In this document: in pieces, positions 10,662 to 20,650 of the stretch | How the letters are laid out: each line of letters begins with the position of its first letter | Position numbering within the stretch: the stretch's first letter is position 1 | From: Mucidula mucida | Taxonomy: Eukaryota > Basidiomycota > Agaricomycetes > Agaricales > Physalacriaceae | Assembly (NCBI GenBank): GCA_015501055.1 | Contig: JADNYV010000544.1 | Coordinates: 1 to 22,764, forward strand | Length of the DNA: 22,764 bases | Reading direction: 5' to 3' | Made by a program: the position numbers and the translations under genes | Notes under the pieces: generated by a model | What the model was told of the DNA's origin: nothing | The model's database searches: none | The model's input: only the letters and a program-made list of their open reading frames with translations

Positions 10662-12246
10662 TCAGGAGGAAAAGTAGCCCAATTCCATCTTTTCCATGAC
10701 TGCCTCACGCTTGCCCCATATCTCATCCAAAGACTTGCAACCGCATAATCCCAAGGTGATTTCCGCCTCGCAGAGTATCCCGCGTACGACTTCCTCCACA
10801 CCCTGCTCTCCGTTGATAGCAAGACCATACATGAAAGGGCGTCCGACTATTGACTTTTTAGCCATCCCATCTTGGAGACAAGAAACGGGACTCACGAAGG
10901 ACGGCCTGAGCCCCAATGGCAATCGCCTTGATAATATCACTTCCGCGACGAATACCAGAATCGAAGAGGACCGAAATTTCCCGGCTTTTTGCGCTTCCCG
11001 AATCACAGGATTTGCTGTGATCTTCTCAAGCGCCACCAGCGCAGGTATGGATCCATCCACTTGGCGACCGCCTTTTGTAACAAGAATGATGAGCGGACGT
11101 GTCATGTTATCCGGGACCTAATTCTCACCATGGTTGGAGACGACAATCCCATCGCATCCCACCTCCATCGCCTTGAGCGCATCATCAACCGCCAGGATAC
11201 CCTTAATGATCAACGGCCCCTCCCAATGCTTCCTAATGAATGCCAATTCCTCCCAGGTCCTAAACAGCCCCGAATGTATCTCCCTCGACCAATTCCGTCC
11301 TAGCATCTTCATCTGGATCTCATGTTCGTCTCCTGCAGCGCGTTTCGCGTCTAGCGCCGCGGGATCGAATGGGTATGGGATGCGCTCGTCTGGACGCGCT
11401 TCCAGGCCTTGTGTTGCATGAACGCAGGGTCAGAGGTCCCCACTTGGATCCCGATGCCGTGCATGAAGGGGAGGTAGGCCTCGTCGAGGTCGTAGGGCCG
11501 CCAGCCCATGCACATGGTGTCGAGGGTGACGACGCAGGCGGTGTAACCACAACTTTTGGCGCGTGAGAGCAGTGAGAGGGTTATGTCTTCAGAGCGGGGC
11601 CTGGTCGAAGAATTGAACAAGTGTGTGTGCGAAGATTAGAGAGAGAAGACATACCAATATAGCTGATACCAGCGTTGAGCGTTGCCGCTTGCTGCGGCAG
11701 TGACTTCGAGGGAGCGGGTGCTGGCGGAGGACATGATCATGGGAATACCGACTTTGGCGGCTGCGCGGGCGGTGGTGACTTCGCCGTCTTTGTTGAGCAG
11801 CCCATGGACACCTATGGGCGCGAGAAGGAGAGGAGATTTGTATTTGACGCCGAAGAGTGTGTCTAAAGGGTATGTAGGTCAATGGAATCAAAGCAAGGCT
11901 ATAGATGACCTCCAGATTTCGATCAGACGCGTCGACGAGCATCTTAGGTATGAAGGACCATCGTTCGAATGCTTTGCGATTGGCGCGATCGCTCGAGCAA
12001 GATCCGGCGCTACCGAATACGTATAGAAACGCGGCTGAAGCGCGTTACATCTAGTGAAGAGTTGTCGGATGAAGGGGAATCCTTACATGGATTAGACTTG
12101 GTGACTTCGCGCGCCCTAGCTTCCAGCTTCTCTGCATCGTATGATCCAATCGATGGCGGCTTTCGTCCGTTGTAGACGACGCTCATGTAGGAAGACCATG
12201 ATTCGGGTACGTCCTGTCCAGCTTCCAGTGCGGCTTTGAACGACAT
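10662..12246 (-). pseudogene. FMN-dependent alpha-hydroxy-acid oxidase, frame-broken
   Basis: This family oxidises L-2-hydroxy acids such as lactate, using FMN on a TIM barrel; fungal relatives are often called lactate 2-monooxygenase-like. Six exons read 12246-12087, 12034-11910, 11862-11655, 11600-11129, 11071-10896 and 10846-10662, with introns of 47-57 nt. Visible motifs in order are SPLLLAPIGVHGL, RWYQLYW (active-site Tyr region), LGRNWSREIHSGLF, IIKGI (catalytic Lys), VVSNHGGRQVDG (catalytic His and Arg) and FDSGIRRGSDIIKA with GRPFMYG (FMN phosphate binding). All key residues are present, but the frame is broken three times by single-base losses: at the exon 2/3 junction (about 11861), near 11390 and near 10977. 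With those restored every splice phase fits a 442-residue protein. It is therefore either a young pseudogene or a good gene with sequencing errors. It is divergent from the amidohydrolase, 272 bases away. Confidence 0.8.
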
Positions 12247-12518
12247 GTTGGTGTTCGAGCGATGATAGGGGATTCGGATGGATGGTTTCAGGAGAAGAGT
12301 AAGTACCTAGGCGGCGCGACGTCCTATCTCTACACGAGATTGCTTTATCTTTTGGAAGGATAACTGTTGCCATTATTGGTCACTTGACAATCCGGCTAAA
12401 GAGATAAGATAACGCGCACGGGAACGCGTCCGCGGATGACATTCCGATAAGCCGTTCAAGGTTTACTGCTGACTGGTCCAGAACGGAACGTCCATCATCT
12501 GTATCATCAGCCATCATC
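12247..12518. promoter_or_regulatory. Divergent promoter with six GATA-factor sites
   Basis: The 272 bases between the start codons of the divergent oxidase and amidohydrolase contain six HGATAR matches: TGATAG 12263, CTATCT 12324, TTATCT 12345, AGATAA 12402 and 12407 (overlapping), and CGATAA 12445. Less than one is expected by chance in this length. In fungi such sites bind GATA zinc-finger factors that control nitrogen-source use, siderophore and light responses. Which factor acts here is not known. Confidence 0.5.
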
Positions 12519-13749
12519 ATGAGTCCTCTAGTCGATATCCACACCCACCTCTATCTCCCACGATATGCGGCATGGCTGCGATCCCGCTCTACTGCGCCCA
12601 AGATCATGACATTACCCAACGGTGACGAGCGTCTGCTCATCTTGGAGAATGAACCGAGCGGTGGACGGCCTGTTGGGCCGCAATACTGGGCTAGGGAAGA
12701 CAAGCTGGAGTTCATGGATCGACATGGCATCGATATTTCTTTCGTTAGGCAGGTTGTCTCAGTTGAAGTTGGATCACAGGCTGACTGTTATTATACTAGC
12801 ACTGCGAACCCATGGCTTGACTTTCTTAGTGCCTCCGATGCGCACGAGCTCGCGCTGGGTTTGAACGCCGATTTGGAGGAATATTGCGCTACTTCGCCGT
12901 CCTTCGAGTCTTCCTCTCTGAAGCGTCTATATGGATTTGGACTTCTACCTCTTGTCCCAGGCGTACCAATTTCAGCTCTCCTCGAATGTGTAGAACAGAT
13001 CGCCACTCTGCCGCACCTCAAGGGATTGATCATGGGTACTCGCGGCGTGGGTAAGGGCTTGGACGACGAGGCGCTGGATCCGGTTTGGGGCGCCATCGAG
13101 AAAGCGGGCTTGGTGATATTTTTGCACCCTCATTATGGCGTTGATGGTAGTGCATGGGGAGAGAAAGATAACGGCCACGTGCTTCCACTCGCGCTTGGAT
13201 TCCCGTTTGAGACTACGACGGTACGTGTCCTTTATCCATCGTTCGCTTGATTATGGCTGATCATCTGAAAAGGCTACCGCGCGTCTCATCCTATCAGGAG
13301 TCTTCGACCGCTTTCCCAAGTTGTCTATTCTCCTCGCTCACTCGGGTGGGGCACTTCCTCAACTTTCATCGAGATTGGCGTCATGCATCGAACACGACCC
13401 AGTCGTTGCGAGTCGGTTGAAGCACGATGCGCGGTATTACCTCGGTAAGCTGTTCTTTGACGCTGTGGCGTACGGCCCGGAGGAGCTTGGGTTTGTGAGC
13501 GAGATCGTATCGCGTTCGGCGCGGTATGATGGGGCGAGTTCTAGCAACGTCACAGCGGATAGGAAAGTGGGGAGTAAGAGAATGTTATTTGGCACAGATC
13601 ACCCGTTCTTTCCACCGCTTTGGGCGACGGAGAAGTGGAAGAGTGTGGTGGAGAATTTAGAGGCAATTCAGAGTGTTGTTGGATGGGATGAGGATGAGAA
13701 GAATGGGGTTCGGGGAGGGAACGCCTTGACACTTTTTGGATTGCCGTGA
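12519..13749 (+). CDS. ACMSD-family amidohydrolase, isoorotate decarboxylase-like
   Basis: Predicted CDS join(12519-12748, 12800-13220, 13273-13749), 375 residues. It belongs to the amidohydrolase-2/ACMSD group of zinc-dependent, mostly non-oxidative decarboxylases with a TIM barrel. Likely metal ligands are H8 and H10 (VDIHTHLY), H186 or H188 (FLHPHYG), H240 (LLAHSGG) and D326 (FGTDHPFF). The blocks ANPWLDFL, GTRGVGKGLDD, HVLPLALGFPFETTTATARL and HSGGALPQL resemble fungal isoorotate (uracil-5-carboxylate) decarboxylases of thymine salvage. The substrate remains an inference; related enzymes decarboxylate other aromatic acids. Intron 1 (12749-12799) uses a GC donor (AG|GCAGGT) and is 51 nt without a stop, so retention would insert 17 residues just before ANPW. 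Intron 2 is a normal 52-nt GT-AG intron. Confidence 0.82.
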
Positions 13750-14138
13750 TATTACGCGCTCCGCTTAAGTATGAGCGGATTATATATATCTTTTGAAACC
13801 TACACAATCATTTTGTATGTGGATTAAATCATTAAATTAAATATGGCCGAGAACTTATGGTTAGATCACGTGAGCGCTTCCGTCCTTGTTTTCCCCCATC
13901 ACCTACTTTCGCATCAGCATCCGCACGCAGCTACGCGTCGCCGCCTTTGAAACATCCCGTTACACCTATACTGGTCACGGACGAGCGACTGGGCAGGTTG
14001 AAACGCGACCAATGGACTGCTGCTTGATAGCGTGTTGATTTGCTGGTAGGACAGATTTCAAAAGAGGCAATCAAGTTTCTCATATTTCTTTAGATAAAGT
14101 ACACGGCCAATCGCCATTGACCTCAAAATATTCCTGTA
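13750..14138. other. Convergent intergenic region
   Basis: The 389 bases separate the stop codons of the convergent amidohydrolase and oxygenase genes and so should hold both 3' ends. AT-rich sequence at 13780-13850 would suit polyadenylation. A perfect TCACGTGA (13866-13873) E-box-type palindrome is present, but both genes end here, so it is probably chance. Confidence 0.5.
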
Positions 14139-15258
14139 TCAGTACACCAGCGCGCACCGCAGTTCGATACTCTGCCTTGGGATACCCATGTCCTTCCTTT
14201 CCTCGTCAATGACTACCGGAACGCTGGACGTTAGCAAACTGGTTAAAGAGACGGATTCTACGAGCACTTACAAGCTGTATGCGCGACACACGCCGCATCG
14301 CCAGTTTTCGGCTGCAGTGCTGCATCACACAGTGGACTCAGGGGATATGCAGACAGACGAAGAAGGAATACTACGCACTGCTATCATATTGGCGGAAGAT
14401 TAGAATCTCGTCGGGCATCTGGTCACGGATATACATCCATTTCATGGCGGTGTTAAACTGGATGAAATACCCTCCTCCATACTAAACGCAACATTAGGCC
14501 GTGAGACTTCCAGGTGAGTAAAGACATTGCTTACTTTGTCCGTAGTTCGATCCATATCTGCAGGTTCCAGCGTACGTGCATCACAGACGGTCAGTGGAGC
14601 ATCCATCACAGGGCCTTTCAGTGGTCTCCAAATGTTTCTATGCTGGGGTTTCAGCCCAACTTTGTCGATGAACATCGGAAAACTCACATGATAGCCAGAC
14701 GCTGCGAAGTCGAGTAGCCGGATTCGGGGCCAAAGGCGGTCAAGACGCGCGCAGATGCGCGCTCCCTGTTGATATCGACGTGCACAGCGGGCACAGGCTG
14801 CTTCCCAAGTACATCCTCTGCCGTCTCCTCGTAATTCGCACTCACTTGCCCTTCAGAAGTGCGCCGTCTACAAAATCAGACTCGGATTTGTTCAGCAGAG
14901 GAAACCAACCTGATTTGAGTGTTGATTGGCACGCAAGCTTTCGCGCCTGCAAATCCCTTTAACCATCTGGGCGCACCGTTGATCATCGCCCTTTATGTGG
15001 AGGAGAAACATACTCGCAAGTCTCCTTTGCGTAGCGCTCTTCCCATCCTTCTTCTCCATCCAAACCGTCGAAGGGGAGCGACGTCCACGTAAAGCCCTCC
15101 ACATCGAGGTCTGGATGTCTTTCCTCCTTGCGCAGATCATAGATTGGGACCTTGTGGGCTTTCAATTGCAGATGCTCGCCATTGTCGATTCTCGTGACAA
15201 ACGGGAAAAGGAAACCAGACGCGGACGCGAAGTTGAGGTCGGCGTGGAGGTCAGCCAT
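14139..15258 (-). CDS. CmcJ/AsaB/GA4-desaturase-like putative oxygenase
   Basis: Seven exons read 15258-15014, 14966-14910, 14867-14688, 14637-14535, 14481-14379, 14319-14272 and 14212-14139. All six introns (42-59 nt) are in consistent phase, giving 269 residues, the usual family size. The family includes fungal GA4 desaturase, aspergillic-acid hydroxylase AsaB and the CmcJ subunit of cephem methoxylase; members are hydroxylases or desaturases related to Fe(II)/2-oxoglutarate oxygenases. Visible motifs are QIRRRTSEG, PAVHVD (H130-x-D132, candidate iron ligands), INIWRPLKGPV, CDARTLEPADM, DQMPDEILIF, VAHTAF (H243, candidate third ligand) and the end block IPRQSIELRCALVY. The start is the ATG that gives MADLHADLNF. 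It is divergent from the transporter, with 459 bases between start codons. The substrate is unknown. Confidence 0.85.
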
Positions 15259-15717
15259 GGGTAGCGAGGGAGGGTAATGAATATTCGAAAGCGCGAAGCA
15301 AAGAGGTATAATTATCCTCGGCCGAGTGATAACATGACTGATGAGGAGAAAGAAGATAAGGAGGCTATATTGGAAATGCTCACTTCCGATTGGACCGCTT
15401 TGGACCGGCGGGGTCAAGCGGGGCAGGCACTTTTGCTGCAACAACGCAACGATGCCTTTGTGTTCAGCGCTCCGTGTACTCCTAGCACTTAGCTACGCGC
15501 TCTCGTTAACCCTTTACAAAGCTCACGAATACTGCCCGCCATTTTGACACGTCCAAGCGCGTCCAAAACGCCTATCAGCGGCAAATTTCTACTTATCGCC
15601 TTGGAAGAAACGCTGGAGCGATAGTCCTGATAAGGTTTTTGCAGATAATACAGGCTTCTTGTGTGCCTGAAGTTGTCCCTTCGTCCAGACCTCTCTCTCC
15701 TTCGTCGAGACCTCACC
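15259..15717. promoter_or_regulatory. Divergent promoter with seven GATA-factor sites
   Basis: The region between the oxygenase (minus) and transporter (plus) start codons has seven HGATAR matches: TGATAA 15327, AGATAA 15354, CTATCA 15572, TTATCG 15593, CGATAG 15619, TGATAA 15628 and AGATAA 15643. Five of them fall within 77 bases, about 70 bases upstream of the transporter ATG. Roughly one or two would be expected by chance in the whole interval. A plus-strand 71-codon ORF (15277-15492) overlaps it without other support. Confidence 0.5.
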
Positions 15718-18297
15718 ATGCTGGCTGGAAACGAAGCGTTCAGGAGCATTCCGAACAAAGATTCGCATTTAGTGTGTCGCCACGATTCCGTCCTTTCTGT
15801 TCAGTGCTAAGCGCGTGTCCCATACGCAGCCTTGGTGGAAAAACGACGGTTCGTCGATTCATGTCCGCGGCGGTGCAACGCGATCCTAATATGGCTTAGG
15901 ACTCCTCCGTCTAAATCTCCTGCTATGCTGCATCTTCCTTGCCCAATTTCTCAATGGCTACGATGCGGTTCTGGTTAGCGGTTTCCAGGCGATGCCCGCT
16001 TGGAAGACTAGTGCGTCCTTCCTTTCGCTCTTCTCAATTTGAAAGATGACTAACTGTGATAAGCACTGGGGAGCCCCGACGCGAGCAAGATTGGGCTTTT
16101 GAACGCCGCTACGTATCTGACCGGAAGTAAGTACTTCTTTTCTTAGAATTGGAGTCATTCTAATATTTGGATTATAGTGGTCACGGCCCCGTTTGCTACC
16201 TTGGTCGCGGACAAGTGGGGTAGGAAGTGGTGTATACGGTAGGTTCGCCCTACGAACTCCGTCTCCGTGTTAACGCGAGATTTGAAGGTATTCCTCCGTC
16301 ACCAATTTGGTCGGCACCGCCATTGGGTGCGCCGCAGGCGCCGGTGGTACCGATGGCTACGCTATGTTCATGGTTTCACGTATCATTGTAAGCCGTTTAT
16401 TACCGCGTCGCATTAATTCGCGTTTTGACCACGAGCAGATTGGATCCGGACTTGCGTTCGCGTTGATGTGTTCGCCGATAATGTACGCTAATTTTTTCCA
16501 TTTCATCAATATGAATGTTGACTGGCCTTTCCTTAGGCTGCAGGAGCTCCCGCATCCGAAGCATCGGACATGGATGGCGGGATTCTTTGATGTTGCTTTC
16601 GTAGGTAATTCGATTAACTCTGCTAGCTTTGACTGACCTGCGGGAATTCGTCTAGATATGCGGTAACTTCACAGCAGCCTGGTGAACCTCGAACATCTAC
16701 TCATTTGAGACATGCAACTAATTGTCCTTTTCTATGCAGGGTGAACTTTGTGCGTATCACAACTTGATTAGACCCCATGGTACTAATTCCTCTGCAGGGA
16801 AGTAGTCATCTTACAAATAACTGGAGCTGGAGTGCGCTCTCATTCTTGTATGCATTTCATTCGACTAACCTTGTCTTAATTCGAAGGAATACCCTACCTC
16901 GTACGTTGAATCTTACAGACCTAGTCCGTCCAATATATTGACGTGTGCTGTAGATCCACATCGGCCCGGCGGTGGTTATGATTTTCCTCATCACCTACGT
17001 TCCAGAGTCGCCAAGATGGTTGAGTAAGTCAGCCTGGTCCGTCCCCCTTATAAGCCTGACGTCGTCGTAGTTAAGAAGGGCCGCGACAACGAAGCAAAAG
17101 CCTTCTTCGCCAAGTATCACGCGAACGGTGCGGAGGACGACGAGCTCGCGGCGTTCGAGTACGCGGAAGTGCATGAGGCAATCAAGTTGGAAACGGAGAC
17201 GAAACAGGATTCGTGGAAGGTTATCTTTTCTTCGAGGAGTAGTCGGCATCGGCTTGGTTGTGGTACGCAGTGTTATTCTCTAAGCGCCAGTTTGGAGCGT
17301 GATTTTGGATCATCTAGTCATCCTCATCGCTATCTGTCAGAACTTGAGCGGAACGGCTATTATCAGTTATTGTGAGTGCATTCATTCGGTTGCTTGTGCT
17401 ACGTTCTAACGAGTTCACTAGATTATACTGAAAGTATGTATCTTCGCGCCTGGTTCGCGCGCAGTTCCTGACGTCTGCTGTCCTCTAGTCCTCAAACTGG
17501 TCGGTATAACGGACACAGTAACATCGACCGGTATAAACGCCGGTTTGACCTCCTTCACCTTCGTCATGGCAATGTTCGGCCTCTGGCTCACCCAGCGCGT
17601 CAATCGGCGTCCCCAACTCCTGGGGACATGGCTCGGCGTGCTCCTTGCGAATATCGGGCTCACTGCGTGCACAGCCATGTACACCAAAACTGGGAACAAG
17701 GGCGCGGGCATCGCTGCGGTGGCGTTCGTGTGGCTGTACAACGGGGCATTCTTTGTGTCTTGCGGAAGTATATTCTTTAGTTATCCGGCGGAGGTGCTGC
17801 ATTATTCGATGCGGGGAAAGGGCATGATGATTTGGATGATTACGGCTAAGTGTCTGAGTGTGTTCAGCTCGTACACGAACCCCGTGGCTAGTGAGTTGGT
17901 CGATTTGGATCGCCGGCGTTTAGTGGCTGACGTTTTGTGTAGTGGAACAGATTGGGTGGAAGTGGTATCTTTTCTAGTCAGTCGTTCGCTCTCTCTTAGA
18001 AGAACTCGGGGGGCTGATGAGCATTGTAGCACCTGCATCCTGGTGGTCACCGGCCTTTGCTTGTACGTCTTCATTGTTGAGACCAGGGGACATACTTTGG
18101 AAGAGTGCGTTATTTCTTCATTCTCTTCCTATTCTCCTTACCTCGGTATCTGTAGAATTGGACAACTCTTCGACGGCAAACCGCTGGAGATCAGCCTCCA
18201 CCCAGAGGTTGATATCATGGGATACAAGGAGAAGGGCGAAATCGCTTCGGTTAGTATCAATGCTGTCACGGATGAGGAGAAGTCGGTTGGGCAGTGA
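15718..18297 (+). CDS. MFS sugar-type transporter (lactose permease/hexose subfamily)
   Basis: Twenty exons splice in consistent phase to 532 residues. They are 15718-15771, 15812-15848, 15900-16010, 16064-16126, 16178-16238, 16288-16387, 16439-16482, 16537-16600, 16656-16681, 16740-16749, 16798-16831, 16887-16900, 16954-17023, 17071-17262, 17318-17371, 17422-17433, 17489-17890, 17943-17976, 18030-18104 and 18156-18297. Family signatures are QFLNGYDAVLVSGFQAMP (helix 1), DKWGRK (100-105, loop 2-3), LQELPHPKHR, PESPRWL (223-229) and VETRGHTLEE (477-486). Twelve membrane helices are expected, at the plasma membrane, with proton-coupled uptake of a sugar or related small molecule. Exons of 10, 14 and 12 nt are micro-exons; each supplies residues that the family needs. 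The start codon sits in CACCATG, a good fungal context; the first intron (40 nt) is the least certain. The shared promoter with the oxygenase gene suggests it imports that pathway's substrate. Confidence 0.87.
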
Positions 18298-18655
18298 GCG
18301 ATTGTGCTTGTCGTTTTGTATATTACGAGGTGCTTGCAGTCATAGAGAAACTCGCTGTTGCAATATCCTTTGAACCTAGTCACCAAGGCGGCGCATTCTA
18401 CAATTGCGTGATTCGTTGCTTCATGTAAGCCTCCCACTGTTTGCCCGATGACCATAGATAAAGAGACACATCCGGGAAAAGTCACTCTTCGCAATCTAGT
18501 ATCACATGCACACGTAAAGACACAACTAGAATCAGTACACATTTGGTACAACGATGACGGTAGACTTGATAAAAGGGCGTGAAGTCCCGAAATGGCAATC
18601 TTGTTCCAAACATTTCTCTCCTTCTGGCAGTGACGTTGCCGGTGTTAGCCCCATC
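18298..18655. other. Intergenic, nothing recognised
   Basis: The 358 bases between the transporter stop and the next F-box start hold no supported gene. An in-frame ATG at 18554 could extend the F-box protein by 34 residues, but the relatives start directly at the F-box. Confidence 0.5.
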
Positions 18656-19923
18656 ATGAGCCCTCCTCTCCCGTTCGAACTCATCGAATTAATCATAAAC
18701 CATCTACCTAAACTTGTCGACCTACAAAGCGCCGCGCTCATCTCGCGCGCATGGTTCATTCCCAGCCAGCACGCCCTCTTCCGTAGCCTGGACCTCCAAG
18801 ACTTGCCCGTAGCTCGTCTCTGCACGCATCTCCGCCGCTATCCTCATCTCCAATCATACATCCACCATGTAATCATGATCCAAAGAGACGGTTATCTGGG
18901 CGATCCCCCAAACACAGACCACCTTACCGCCATGTTTTCCCTCATGCCCAAGCTAATCTCCTTGGAGATCTCATTCGACAGATACCGGCTCTGGGGTAGG
19001 AGCGACGAGTTGTTCGTCAAGGCATTCGGGACATTTCTGCGCGATACGTCTTCGCTCAATGCGATTGGCATACACGGTCTCCGATACGAAGAAGACTTCC
19101 AGCAAATGTTTTTGTATCTGGAGGACACAATGATCAAGCGGGTCAATTTGCAGCTGGATGGTTACGACTCAGACGAAGACGAAGATCAAGACGACCATGG
19201 ACGGGTGAAGTTTTTCACTTCAACATTGGCGGTCGTTCGGCTTCCGCAGGTGGAGATCGTCCGATTCCAACTGTGGTGCCCTCCTCTTATCATAGAAGGA
19301 CTCAAACTATGGTTCCTCGAGCACCAAACCATGTTCCCCAGACTGAAGCATCTGGAGATTGGGTTGGATGACACTGAGGACTTTGAATTCTGGTTACAAG
19401 ACATTCTACATCCCATTCAGACTCTTCGACTCGAATCCGTTCGAATAGAATTTGATAGCAGTTCGTGTATCTCTCCATGAACAACAGACTGTTTTATCCA
19501 TCATTCATTAGTTCTCGCCAACGAACTCATTCCAGCGCCGGACATAAACTTACTCGACGTGCTGCACGTTGACCACCTCAAGTTCGGTTTCTACTATCTC
19601 GAGAACTTGTCGGATGTCACGGAGAGCTCATCACAGGCAGAATTCTACATCTGGCTCTCCTCCCAATTCTGCCTTCTCAGGCCCGAATGTGTTCATTTTA
19701 CCGATTTCACGATTGCGGTTGCCGACTCATTCCATAGTGGACCTATGTGGGGTAAACTCGATGATGCGCTGTCCCTCGAGGCTTTCGGTAAAGTGAAACA
19801 CGTTCATTTCGAGACACGCAAGGAGAAATTATCATCACCGACCTGGCGCACCCACACCTTGCGTCTGATATACGGAGTGCGTTACCCCGCCTTGACAGTA
19901 GAGGTGTTCTTTGCTTTGTGTGA
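18656..19923 (+). CDS. F-box domain protein (family member C), frameshifted near 3' end
   Basis: Exons 18656-19460 and 19512-19923 with a 51-nt phase-1 intron at the family position. The F-box is at the N-terminus, LPFELIELIINHLP, then LQSAALISRAWFIPSQHALF. The body is leucine-rich with family blocks DFQQMFLYLED, MFPRLKHLEIG and HVHFETR, and has an acidic stretch DSDEDEDQDD. Near 19820-19826 one base appears to be missing. After that point the family C-terminus (ITDLAHPHLASDIR, then LDSRGVLCFV and TGA at 19921-19923) lies in another frame. With the base restored the protein would be 405 residues; read literally it continues with unrelated sequence to 20071. Skp1/SCF substrate-receptor function is inferred from the F-box. 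It is separated from members A and B by the metabolic block. Confidence 0.75.
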
Positions 19924-20650
19924 ATGGGTTAGATATGAGGTATCTTCGAGGTTCAGAGAATGGGCCGATTGGGCAGGCTTTCTGCACCAGTCGTGTGGCG
20001 CAACCGTGGAGTTCCAGCGCAGTTTTCGCAGTGGGTGCGGTGTTGTCGTTACATGTATACTAAGTGGGTAGGGAAGCACATACGCAGGTATAGCTGTGAT
20101 ATACGTATTGCATGGACGGATTATCGTAGTATCATTATGGATCAATTCTACATATGTGATGTCGAACTACAAATGTACAGTCGGCGTATATGGTCGCGCG
20201 AGAGCGTCAGACCGGTCATATCACCCTGCTTTAAGACTTACATTGGCAGGAAATCGTTGAAAGAATGAGCTGGGTAACTCGGGTACCTCGCCTCAGTCTT
20301 CAGATTGATGTCATGATTTTCTTCGGTCACGTAAGCGACTGGAAAGTCTCTGGTAGTAGGAAGATGCATCGCATTGACGGCTTGAATGAAACCCGTGGGC
20401 GACGCGCATCGGAAATGGGTTCACTTGGCGATGCGATGAGCAAAATTCAGATACTAACGTGAGGCCTTGATCAAATTGTGTCCTGAGTATGCTATTCATT
20501 GCAGAGGATATAGAAAGAGACGGAGTAAGTCAAAGTACAATGAATGTTGGTAAAAAGCAAGGGACCAATAACAGAGCATGGAGAAGCTATATGAGTATCA
20601 TAACATAAGTCTCATCAGTCCGCCATCAAGGCAGGATCAATGACTTTACT
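19924..20650. other. Intergenic, no supported gene
   Basis: About 730 bases follow F-box member C. Only short chance ORFs are present, including the literal frameshift read-through of member C to 20071. No RNA gene, repeat or family motif was recognised. Confidence 0.5.

Noticed and set aside
13866..13873. TCACGTGA E-box palindrome as a regulatory site
   Set aside because: It lies between two convergent 3' ends, not in a promoter, and one 8-base palindrome is expected by chance at this scale.
14188..14717. Plus-strand ORFs of 67-71 codons
   Set aside because: They are antisense to the well-supported seven-exon oxygenase gene.
18554..18655. Earlier in-frame ATG for F-box member C
   Set aside because: It would add 34 residues before the F-box, whereas the related genes begin with MS plus the F-box.
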